Shown here one piece after another: positions 10,918 through 21,227 of a DNA stretch of 64,000 bases (within the stretch, counting starts at the first letter, position 1; each line of letters starts with the position of its first letter). The stretch is from Isoetes taiwanensis (taxonomy: Eukaryota > Streptophyta > Lycopodiopsida > Isoetales > Isoetaceae). The notes under the pieces were generated by a model. It had not been told where the DNA came from, ran no database searches, and saw nothing but the letters and a program-made list of their open reading frames with translations. Position numbers and translations under genes: made by a program. The stretch is taken from the NCBI GenBank assembly GCA_021234155.1, contig JAJEKV010000053.1, forward strand, positions 406,523-470,522, written 5' to 3'.

Positions 10918-13900
10918 TTGCAAATAGCAGGGCGGTGTCAAAGGCGGTGTCGGTGGTACGACATGGCAAGAAATGAGCCATTTTCGACAATTTGTCGACC
11001 ACCACCATCAATGCATCATATCCACGGAGAGTACGTGGAAGGTCCACAATGAAATCCATGGTTATCACTTCCCACTTTGCATTGGGCACATCCAGAGGTT
11101 GCAACTCTCCTGGAACTCTTAATTGCTCAGCCTTGGTTTGTTGACACACCTGACACTGCTTAATGTATCTAGCAATATCCTTCTTCATCGAAGGCCAAAA
11201 ATAACTGGAGCGGATCTTAAAGTAGGTCTTCATAAACCCTGCATGTCCAGCTATAGGGCTGTTGTGCGTGTCATGGAGAATTAGCTTACGCACTCCTGAA
11301 GTCTCAGGTACACACAACTTATCCTTGTAATATAACAAGTTGCCCTCCTTCTTATACGAACGGAAAGCTTCGCGTTCTTTATCTGTACGTGCTTCCTTAT
11401 TCAAGCTAACCCAAATATCACAGAACTCAGGATCTGTGGCCAAGGTCTGCTCTATTTGTTTCCCAAACTCACTAGTGAGTGTGGAAATTGCATTACAATG
11501 GGTTCGGGTTACCAAAGGATGGCATGACAACGCATCCGCAACCACATTGTGCTTCCCAGGCTTATACATAATCTCGAAATCATACTCTTCCAAAAATTCC
11601 ATCCATCTTCTCTGACGAAGGTTGAGATTGGGCTGGGTGGATAAGTAACGGAGACTTTGATGATCTGTATCCAGCTGAAATCTTCGACCAAGGAGGTAGT
11701 GTCTCCAAATGCGCAAAGCACGGACAACTGCTAACAACTCCTGATCATGGGTAGGGTATCGCTGTTCCGTGTCGTTCATCTTCTTTGAATCATATGCAAT
11801 AACTCTCCCCTCCTGCATTAGGACTCCACCGGTAGCAATCTTACTAGCATCCGTTGCCACTAGTTTATCCTTTTCAGGATCGGGCAACGTGAGGACTGGT
11901 GCAGACGTTAAAGCATCCTTAAGCTTCTGAAAACCTACCTGGACTTTCGCTTTCCAATGTTCCATCCAATCCTTCACCTTCTCATGCTTTGTAAGATCAG
12001 TAAGAGGTGCGGCAATTGTTGCAAAATCCTTAACAAATTTCCGATAATATCCTGCGAGTCCCAAGAAACTTCGAACTTCTGAAACATTACCTGGAATAGG
12101 CCAATCCCTTACTGCTTCTATCTTTGCTGGATCTGTAGCAATTCCCTCTGCTGAAATGATATGCCCCAAATAATCCACCTTGGGAGTGGCAAACTTGCAT
12201 TTAGAGAACTTGGCGAAGAGCTGATGGCGTCTTAGCTTTTGTAGGGCCAACCTAAGATGTTGCTCATGCTCCTCCAAAGTTTTACTATAGATGAGAATGT
12301 CGTAGAAGAAAATAACAACAAAATCATCCAAGTATTGGCGGAAGACGTCATTCATCAACCGCATGAAAGTTGCAGGAGCATTAGTTAATCCAAAAGGCAT
12401 AACGGTAAACTCATAATGCCCATATCTAGTGCGAAAAGCAGATTTATGGATGTCCTCCTCCTTTATCCTTATCTGATGGTATCCAGAGCGTAAATCAATC
12501 TTTGAGAAATATTTGGCCCCTTGCAACTGGTCCATTAGATCATCTGCCCTAGGCAAAGCATAACGATTCTTAATGGTATGCTTATTGAACTGCCTATAAT
12601 CAATGCACATCCTCAAGGAGCCATCCTTTTTCTTAACAAAAAGGATAGGAGCGCCAAAAGGCGAAACACTAGGCCGAATGAATCCTAGGTTTAGTAACTC
12701 CTGAAGTTGCTTCTTAAGCTCTGCCAACTCTGGGGGACTCATGCGGTACGAGGCCTTGCTGGTAGGCTTAGTACCTGGTTCTAAAACTATCTCACATTCT
12801 ACCCCTCTAAAAGGAGGAAGCTTCTGGATCTCATCTGGGAAGAGATCGCTAAACTCTCGGAGAAGACTGGCAATCCCCTTTGGCAAGGTGTCTATGATTT
12901 GCTTCTGTTTAGCATCTGAATCAATGGAGGCAAGCCTGATGACGCAGAGGAGCTTATCCTTGCGTATAGCTTTATCTAACTGCTTGAGGGACATAGACTG
13001 CATAATAGGGTTGAATGGATCACCTTTTATAGTCACGCGGGCTCCATTGGCGGCGTTGAAGGTAACTTCCCGTTTCTCGCAGTCTATATTGGCCTTTGCA
13101 GATGCCAAGAATTCCATACCAACAATAAGATCATATTTGCCAATATCCATTATCTCGGCACCCAAAGCAACTGGTGCACCTGACAACTGCATCTTAAGGT
13201 TAATGCGACGGCCATGAGTGTGCCTGATCTTACCACTGGCTAAGGTGATGGCCCTCGGTCGGGACCTCAACGTTTCAAGCTGCAATACCTGGGCTATTCT
13301 AGGAGAAGCAAAATTATGTGTACTTCCCGTATCCATCAAAATTATGAAAGGCTTACTGTCTACTTGGCCTATGGTAGAAATAACAGAAGGCTGACTTTCA
13401 ACATTGCCAGTTTCAATGGCTGCAAGGATATGAGACGCACCGTGAATGTACTCGGGAGCCTCGTCCTCGACAGGTAGTGTAGACTCCAGATCGTCCCAAT
13501 CGAGATCGGCCATGGCCAGCTGGGCAGTCTGTGTGACATAAGGGCAATTTTGCATGTAGTGGCCGGGTCGCATACACCTGTAACATGCCTTATCCCTACG
13601 TAACTGATCTCGGGCCTCTTTGGGAATAGACTGTAAGAGATTCCGAACTTCCTTGCCGACATTATTCGGTTTGTCGGGCATGTTGAAGGTGACTTTCTTT
13701 TCCTGGCGGCCATAAGAGTTCTGCTGAGAGGGCCCCGGACTTGGTGAGCGGGGTTTGTAAGGTGTGGACGGGCGTGGCTGCGAGTAAGGAGCAGGACGAG
13801 GATACTGGTTCCTTGGTGTGTCCTCCTCGAGGCTTAATGCCTTAGCCTCAGCTTCTGCAACTGATTTCGGGTCTATGGCCTTAACCATTCGTTTAATGGA

Positions 13901-14752
13901 TGGGGCCAACCCTTCAACGTAGCCCTCCACCGCCCTCTTTTCATTCATCCTTGGTACGTACAGCCTCAGGCACATGAATTCATCAGTGTAGGCCTGAACT
14001 GACATACCCTTCTGTTCTAACCTGTAGAAGGTCTGGATCTGTTGGCATTTGTGCGCACGAGGCACATAATGCGACTTAAAGGCCTTGGCAAACTTTTTGA
14101 ACTTGCACCTGCTTCTGTCCAGATGCTTGGCTCTGGCATAGCCCTTCCACCAAATACGGGCAGCTCCTGTAAGGTTTGTGGTGGCAACCTTCCCTGTATC
14201 CTTTTCTGTCATGCCATAGGATTTCCCAAACTCCTTCATTTCGTCGAGCCAGGACTCTGCATTCAGCCCACCTCTAGATTTACCATCAAATTGGGCCAAT
14301 TTCCTATTTTTCCATATACTGGTTATGGCTGTATCAACCGTTTTTTGGTACTCCTTGTCCCGGCGATGTGCATGGCCACCGGATGACACAGACGACTCAG
14401 AAGTCTCAGAAGTTGTTGACTGGGAGGATGTTGCACTGTCCCTAGAGGAACCTCGATGACGTTTGGAACGGTGCCTCCTCGGTACGGGTGCAGGACTGGA
14501 TTCAGGTGCAGAAGGCTGCTGTGGTGGGGGACTTGGCGGTAACGGAGGTAACTCCGGTCCATCCTCCTGGATATGCTGCGGTGGGTTGACATTTAGTACA
14601 TAAGTCTGCAACTCAACTAGTTGCCTTTTCATCAACATAAGTTCCTGCTCAGGGGTTAACCTACTGGCATTCGAGGGTGTCTGCCAGGCGGCGTTGCGTG
14701 CACCGTCTATATTGAGCATAAAAAGATATAAGCAGAATTTCAGGAACATCAA
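10916..14752 (-). CDS. chromovirus gag-protease-RT-RNase H-integrase (N-terminal part)
   Basis: One long frame encodes most of the polyprotein. Order from the N-terminus: a Pro-rich linker, the gag domain ([11 protein letters not shown] to RLYVPRM), a CCHC knuckle [14 protein letters not shown] (about residue 390), protease with [10 protein letters not shown] (about 470), RT ([32 protein letters not shown]), RNase H ([15 protein letters not shown]), the HHCC zinc finger ([13 protein letters not shown] to CQVCQQTK) and the start of integrase ([20 protein letters not shown]). At the RT active site the usual [FY]xDD reads FFYD (about residue 817). The first catalytic Asp has become Tyr by GAC to TAC at 12302-12304, so this copy's RT should be inactive. 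The frame may begin at a spliced start rather than the first Met, because a TATAG acceptor-like site precedes DGARNAAW. Confidence 0.9.
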
Positions 14753-14974
14753 GTCTCACAACAAGATCATTTTGGGTAGTACTGAAGTAAGAGTGAATAA
14801 GAGAAGAGAAGAGAAAAGATTTTGATTATAAGTCAAAACAACTGTTACATTGAAGAACTTCACACTGAAGGTAGTTATCAACTTAAAGTTATATAATGCA
14901 CAGGTGGATTTTATACATTGGGTACTTCCTTAGTCACACTGAAGCATAGCAAAACAAAACTGAGGGGTCCGGAC

Positions 14975-15433
14975 CTAGGGGTTCGCAAAAGGGTACATAA
15001 TAGAATAGCGAACACTTTCACGTACAGCTCTGACGAGCTTGTAACGTGCCCAGGCCTGGACGATAACAGGTTGGTAGTCCCATGTGGGGCTAATAATAAA
15101 GAGATTGAAAAGTCTCCTTAATGCATAGAAGATTTGCCATAGGTGGTCGTTGGCATCCTCGAAAGCTTCGTGCCTGGACATATCCCAATAGTCCCATGTG
15201 CGGCGAAGGGTCTGCTTCAGGTCGTCAAAGGCCCGTTCTCTGAGAATGTTAACTACCTCCATCCCCTTTTCTGGATCATAAGGCTCTTCTGCGGGTTCCT
15301 CCATCTCATAATCACCGTCTTGTTCCGGGTACTCCCCATATCTTTGGCCGTAATCTTGTTCAGGAGGCCCTGGATCATCTCTTGGTATCAGGTCGGTAAT
15401 CCTTTCTTCATATTCCTCGAGTGTCTCGTCTGC
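14975..15433 (-). CDS. possible second exon of the extra chromovirus ORF
   Basis: An open frame encodes DETLEEYEERITDLIPRDD, a Pro/Glu/Tyr-rich acidic stretch, then a helical C-terminus ending YPFANP at a stop at 14975. The sequence just before it ends TCTTGCAG with a pyrimidine-rich lead, a good acceptor. It may therefore be joined to the frame at 15673-17082 rather than start at its own ATG (15484). It lies directly upstream of gag on the same strand. No domain is recognised. Confidence 0.4.
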   Translation of the reverse strand, partial: ADETLEEYEERITDLIPRDDPGPPEQDYGQRYGEYPEQDGDYEMEEPAEEPYDPEKGMEVVNILRERAFDDLKQTLRRTWDYWDMSRHEAFEDANDHLWQIFYALRRLFNLFIISPTWDYQPVIVQAWARYKLVRAVRESVRYSIMYPFANP

Positions 15434-15672
15434 AAGACGACAGGAATACATATATATACATTGAACCATTTCCTTATATTCCAACTTAAAGGAAGAGAAC
15501 TAAGCATTGAAGGGAGAAGACAATTCAATGGTTCTCAACAGTACAAGAAAATATAAGGAGATATCCTAAACATATATAAGAGAATAGTACATAGATTAGG
15601 TGTTGGCCCATTAAAGGTAATGCCAATCAAAATTACATGAAACTGCATACAATGATCCAATAAATTTTAGAA

Positions 15673-17082
15673 CTAAGAGGTCGACCCTTTCTCATCTTGT
15701 GCTTGGGTGTCAAACTCAGGCTCTGGCCGGTGTTGCAGGAGTAGCACACTAGGGTTAACTGATGAGGCAGCCGATGAAGCTATCTCTGGAGGAACATTTG
15801 TAGCCAAAGGTGCTGCAACTAGCAGACTCATGTTCATCCAAGAACCGATATCGTGATCAAATACTGCAATGGCTAGATCACGATTTACCAAAACAATCTG
15901 CTCAAGGTTAGTGGGCAACTTCTTATGGCCGGCGGTCATAGAAAGTGCCCTAAGTGCCCAAACAGCCGCCTTTGCTTCAGGTGCAATTGCTTTAGCAAAG
16001 AAGAGAACCTATCTGCTTGTAAAAGCCGACAAGAAGAACCGGGTAATATGGCATTTCAACCCCTGAACCGTGGGATGGGTTGAAGAGGCCAACTCAGACT
16101 CCAAGTTCTGGGGCAGTTCCTCCTCCATGGCAAAATCCTTCTCCTCCTGGGCATACTGGCCCTCATCACATAGATCCTCCATGGTTGGGTCGTCTTCGAT
16201 CTTGACGACAACATCGTTGATGTTGGGCACATGTGGCCCCGTAGCATGGAAAGCCGATTCAGGAACTGAGGACGGAGTACCCTGAATCATTAGCTGGCGT
16301 AAGGATAAGAGTGTGCTGATAGGCTCAACATCAAGAGGCTGATAGTTGAGCAGTTGGTGGATCTCTGGCACATAAACGGGTCGAGAATAATCGATGAAGT
16401 CATTCTGCCCCTGACAATACTCGGCCAGCTCATAGAGAAGATGAGCCGTCTTCTGCTTACCCTTATTGGCGATATGCTGATATGCCCATTGAATGTCACT
16501 CAACAGCAAGTAATCTTGATCCCCAACCTTAATAGTAGGAAGGGAGCTTAGGCCGACAAGAGCTTGACCCTTACTACGAGGTAAAGGCTTCTCTGTGGCC
16601 AATTTCTTCCATCTTACAAAGTCGGCATAGCTGATCTGCTCATCCTCCTCAGGATCTGGAGGAAGTGGGAACTTGGCTTGCTCTAAGGCCGTGTCGGTGC
16701 CGTCAATATACCTATCCATGATAAGAGCAAGGGCAAACTGGGCCTCAAAATACAGCTCGTTAGAGCCACAATCAATGATGGGGGCGTGCTTAGCACGTCT
16801 GAGAATGCCCCTAAGAATGTCATAACTGTGGCGATCATCCCCAAATATGTGCTCTAAGATATCCCTATGAAGATAGGGTTGAGGCGGCTCTCCGAAAAAC
16901 TCTGCCTGGGGCAGGATTTCCTCATCATAAAACTCTAGGAAGGTGCCATAGTCAAGGTGTGCCCGCATGTTGTCGATGAGGTCGACTGTACACTGCAACA
17001 TGGGATCCAAGAGAGGGTAGGGAACCTGAGGATCCCATTGCTCGCCTCCGATGTACCATGCTAGGCGCCCAGCGTAATCCAT
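15673..17082 (-). CDS. extra ORF upstream of gag, unknown family with YLLLSDI motif
   Basis: From the ATG at 17082 (MDYAGRLAWYIGG) the frame runs to a TAG at 16011-16009. It then stays open in the same frame for another 112 codons to 15673, so one stop splits a frame of about 470 codons. Visible parts: an N-terminal helical region, the linker LPPDPEEDEQISYADFVRWK, TIKVGDQDYLLLSDIQWAY, and an acidic C-terminal region (KIEDDPTMEDLCDE). I chose 17082 rather than 17160 because the start then parallels MDCYVKFLEWY of the copy at 954-2211. It sits between the 5' LTR and gag, where chromoviruses normally have only leader sequence. Function unknown. A role as an accessory protein or a captured host gene are both open. 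Confidence 0.55.
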
Positions 17083-17647
17083 TACTGCAGACGGAAGACG
17101 GGAGGAGGAAGAAAACAGAAGGAGTAAGAAGTGAACGTCACTTTTAAACTTTCTGGGCACGGCGTTCGAGGCGCCAGCTCATTATTATCATTATATTATA
17201 TTTTCTTTCTTTCTTTTTTTTTTTTTTTTTTTTTTTAATTAAGGTGGCGGGCACCCCCTACCTCGATGTCGCCACCGTCGCCAGCAACACTCGGGTACCC
17301 CCTGCCCGCCACTTAGGGTTAGGGTTTTGCACCGGGTACACTCCTCTTAATTACACTTAAACCACATTAAGTCAATCATGACGACATCTACTACACCACC
17401 CAAATCTCATACTACAAAAATCCTCACTCACTAGCTAACGATCTAACGAGTTAGTATGTGGCCAGTGCAATAGTTTGGCTTCCCAGAACCATGCTCGATA
17501 CCCTTTGGCGGCTCCACGAATATATCGACCCCCGGTGGTATACATACGAGGACTTTCCCTCCCACGGCGACCATCTCGCCATGGCGGGCCCTCAGGTCTA
17601 TCGGGCCATCTATGGAGAGATGCCCGAGTGAAGGAACCGCGAGGAGG

Positions 17648-19150
17648 TGTCATTCAGCCCAGCGTGGGACTCCTAAGCAGGCGTGAATACAATGTTAGCT
17701 GCGATGCGAATATATATATAAATATCCACCACGAAGGGTGGAACATCCATCCAAATACCAACGGCACAGAATATGCATCTAACCCTAAGGAAAACACCCC
17801 AAACCCCAGGTTCTACCCCGGCTCGAGACTCACGTGAGGATAGGCGGCGGCTCGGTCTCACGCGAGATCGGCGACGAGGTATAACTGGCGTTGGCTGGCA
17901 TAGAACATCGGCTAGGGTTGTCCACTCCATCCGCCCCTCCTCGTGCACACTTTGCGGATGAGTCGAATCATGTTATGGCGTCACTATAGCCTTGGGATAC
18001 GGACTCAAGGTATCACCCGCCGAGCCTACTACGGGGTTCATGAAGCCCCGTCCGATGAGGCAGGTGGGGAAGCGTCCCCTTCGGGATCACGGTGGTTCCA
18101 TGGGTGGACTAGAGAATCGTGCCGCATCAGCGACCCCCCGCATCCGTAGCCGACTTACTCACCCTAAATCTCTCAAAGCACGGGATGCTTCATGCGGGTC
18201 ACACCTGCGTACCCGAGGGGAGTGTCGGACCCATGCAGGCACGGATCGGCGCCTAGCTCCTTTGGAAAGGCTATTAGGCCTAGTCCTTTGTAGGAGTCTC
18301 GGGGAGCCTTTTATGTTAGTGCAAGACCCCACCCCCGCTTCACCTTTGTGTCCCTTGTTTGGTGCTAAGTCACTCCATAGCATCCACGACTCGGTGGTCT
18401 CTTGTACACAGGCCGCAACTAGTGGGAAATACTGGGATCAACCTATAACATGGCTCAGAGGTCTCTACCCCCCTTATTCCCCCCATTTCCAGAGTAAAGC
18501 TATGCAAAGAACTATCAATCCATCCTTTAAGAGCAAGACCAGAATCAGAAATAAAGAGAACTCACCTTTACAATCAAGGGTTAGTTCCTACAAGTAAAAC
18601 ATAGAGAAAACAGAGAAACACACCCATCCAGTACCCAACAGGGGCGCTACCCTAGATTTCACAGGCTATACTAGCCACCCACCTGAGTTCCGACTGGACC
18701 CGTTATCGTTTGGTGCTTCCATCTTCCTGGGTCTTAGTGCTCAGCTTCAGCTACACAGGTATAAGTGCTTGGTATGGTGGCGCTCAGCTTGGCAGGGGTA
18801 GGCGCTCAGCTCTTGCTCCTTTTGGACGAATTTTGGGAGTCAATTAGGGATAGGGATCAGGTTGACAGCCCAATTTGGAAGTCCCCATGCTGGCCAATCG
18901 ATTTAGGCCAGGTGGCGCCTTCCCAAAGCATTAATTAACCTAATTAATCCATTTAAACCCTAATTCCCTAAATTATAGGTTATTATCTTTAATGGTTAAA
19001 TTAGCATAGCTAATTTAATCCCTTTTAGGTCAACCCCCTAGGTTACAATACCCCATGGTGGCGTACCTTTAATGGGTGACGTGTCGGTATATTTATACGT
19101 ATACCGTATGAATACGTTACGTATACCGTATAAATACGTGGAACGTCACA
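17648..19150 (-). repeat. 5' LTR of the chromovirus
   Basis: This 1503-bp LTR matches 5306-6732 plus 9246-9363. On the minus strand it begins TGTGACG and ends ATGACA. Its first 75 bp form an inverted repeat: GTGACGT at 19076-19082 against ACGTCAC at 19143-19149, with ATACG-rich sequence between. A T-rich tract lies downstream in the leader (17215-17236). Confidence 0.85.
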
Positions 19151-19248
19151 GTTTTAGTGAGAAGAATGTGGTGTTTGATTGTAGATAACAACACATCAAT
19201 ATACACATAACACTTTTTACATTGTATTCACTTGATATGAAGATTATA

Positions 19249-20448
19249 TCATGGATGGACTAATCCTTTCTTTGTCAAATAACTCTCAAGATAGGGATCA
19301 ATCTCCTTAGTCCGATCTAGTTCTGGATGCGTTTTGACAACATCTGATACTGTTTTACCAGCAGCCAATCCACTCATGATGGACATGAATAGTACTAGAT
19401 CTGTTGAGTAATCTAGTGGAGTATAACTTGGTGGATTTAGAGCCTGACCTTGATTATAAAAGCACTTAAGAGCATCATCATCTATTATTATGATGTCCTC
19501 TTTCTTTTGAATGCCAAGCTGGTCCATCATAGTACCAAGATGTTTACGAAGACCGGTTTGCCATCCGGATCTCTTGGATGTGGAAACTTTATACACTTAG
19601 TTTGGACCCAAATTGTCACAAAGTCTCTATTCATTCCTGATAACACCCTAAGAACTTCTTCAATATTTCTGCGTTCCATTGAGGACCAGATGACAAATCG
19701 AAACAATCTGAACACCTCATTCATTATATCTTCTAAGTGTGGGCGAGGATAGATCCACTTAGTATTCGATTCTAGAGGGACTTGTTCGTAGTCATCCCTG
19801 TTAATAAGCTTCTTGGAAAATGTTTTACATAGGACACCATTCAGATCGAACACAATAATTTTGTCACAAGCAGGTGGAGCCCTGAACCATGGAAAACAAA
19901 GAGTTAGCCATACAAAAATTGTCTGCAATACACACCAAGCGCATTTTGTCCGTCAGAAGTATTTTACATATCGCGCCTGGCATGAATTACCTTTCACCAT
20001 CAAAGCCTTTGTGGTCATCCCCAGCAGTCGTAGCATCTACTTCACTCCCCGGATGCTTACTGCTAGAAGCACCAACTCCATGGTTTAGTTCGGACACGTT
20101 CTCTTCTATGAAAGCTACCTCAGGTTTTTGATTCCTAATCTCAGTGGTTGAATCTGAGCTTGCATGATCATCCTGGCTTGTATCAGGAACTACCATAGTC
20201 GTACCCCCAAGTGTAACATTACCAGTTGGAATATTACCAAGCATAGACTCCATATTTTGCTCCATGATCTCACGTTCCCGCGCTAGCATTGCGGCCTTCT
20301 CCTCGAGGGGTGCATTGCTTTTTGAACATTCTGGAATTGTTCTTGGAGGCGATTGTGAAATAGTGGTCTGCTTCTTCCCTTTGTAAGGTACGCGCCACCT
20401 ACTCCCCGTGTTCACTCTCGTCCTAGCTCTCCTCCCACGTGTAAACAT
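19249..20448 (-). pseudogene. FCP1/NIF-like phosphatase-domain gene, frameshifted
   Basis: Exon 1 begins at the ATG at 20448 (MFTRGRRARTRV) and encodes a disordered region to 19991, followed by a GT donor. A 109-bp intron (19882-19990, GT..AG) leads into the catalytic-like domain. That reads KIIVFDLNGVL, then RFVIWSSMERRNIEEVL, FVTIWVQTKC and, in another frame, DIIIIDDDALKC and LDYSTDLVLFMSIMSGL. This is the layout of plant FCP1-homology (NLI-interacting-factor-like) proteins of the HAD superfamily. The nucleophile motif DxDxT is altered to DLNGV, as in many presumed non-catalytic plant relatives. A one-base loss near 19545 breaks the frame. It sits between the chromovirus 5' LTR and the start of the Tat-like gag, with no visible host context. 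Confidence 0.65.
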
Positions 20449-21227
20449 TGTTCACAACCTCAATCTCCTCATCATACACCTGTTCAGCCCCCTCTAGCTT
20501 ATTTCCACACTCCCGAGAGTGCCTACATTCATATCTCCTCTGGCCATACTCCTCTGCCTTCACAACCATCATCTCCCCCTGGCGGAATGGGTTATCCACA
20601 TGTCTCTTTCGGCCCTCCCCAGGTTCAGACATATCCCCAATCCTCTTCTTTTCAACATACTCTTCCAGTTTACACTCTCACAGATCTCAAACCTCACGAA
20701 CAAAGCTCTCAAGGACCTTCCCCACAGGATGCTCCTTTTCAAGACTCTCAAGGTTTTTCTGCCCCTCTGACACACCATACCGAGACTATGGCTGTACCAC
20801 CTCATTATGTGCCTCCTCCTACTCGGCCCGCTCTATGCCAAGGTCCGATCTTCTTTTCAGACTCTCAAATTGACTTATCCCACTTTTGGCAGTACTAAAG
20901 GCAAACCATTAGATCAAAGTGCTCAAGCCCACATGGAAGAATTTGAGGCTCTGGCTGTCCTAAATGGTCACGCTCAACCACAACTGAAGTTCCACATCTT
21001 TTCCACCACGCTGCGGGGCTCTCCTCATCAATGGCTCATGGCAAACAAAAGCCATTGGAAACAAAACTGGACAGACATGAAGACTACTTTCCTTTCTCAT
21101 TATGGCACCACAGATGATGATCAACTTCTTCTCAAGCAACTCAATGATCTTCAGCAAGAGCCCACGGAGTCAGCCCGGGATTTTGCAGATCGTCTTCACA
21201 TCCTCCTCAGCAAACTTCAAGAGTACC
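20449..21227 (+). pseudogene. gag N-terminal part of the Tat-like element
   Basis: A Pro/Ser/Gln-rich N-terminal region (about 20587-20890: PPQVQTYPQSSSFQH) leads into a retrotransposon gag domain in another frame: AHMEEFEALAVLNGH, LRGSPHQWLMANKSHW, TTFLSHYG, QEPTESARDFADRL. One frame change occurs near 20880-20898. The domain is cut at 21227 inside codons for KLQEY by the nested array and resumes at 31942 with PTQSQILVWF. The 5' end abuts the FCP1-like gene with no LTR. Confidence 0.7.

Larger units (their letters stand above)
5306..19150 (-). mobile_element. Ty3/Gypsy chromovirus with an extra ORF upstream of gag
   Basis: Reading on the minus strand: 5' LTR (19150-17648), leader, extra ORF (17082-15673 plus a further open stretch 15433-14975), gag-pol (14752-9859) with chromodomain, purine tract (9376-9364), 3' LTR (9363-5306, interrupted). 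The two LTRs align over their length by eye, with many small substitutions and indels. LTR ends on the minus strand are TGTGACG and ATGACA. The flanks (GGAGG left, GTTTT right) do not form a target duplication, so the copy may be recombinant or decayed. I found no convincing tRNA primer site next to the 5' LTR. The element is not autonomous as it stands: there is a frameshift in integrase, a changed RT catalytic residue and a stop in the extra ORF. Confidence 0.88.

Noticed and set aside
12741-13217. Plus-strand open frames opposite the chromovirus gag-pol
   Set aside because: They are shadows of the strong minus-strand polyprotein and show no motif.
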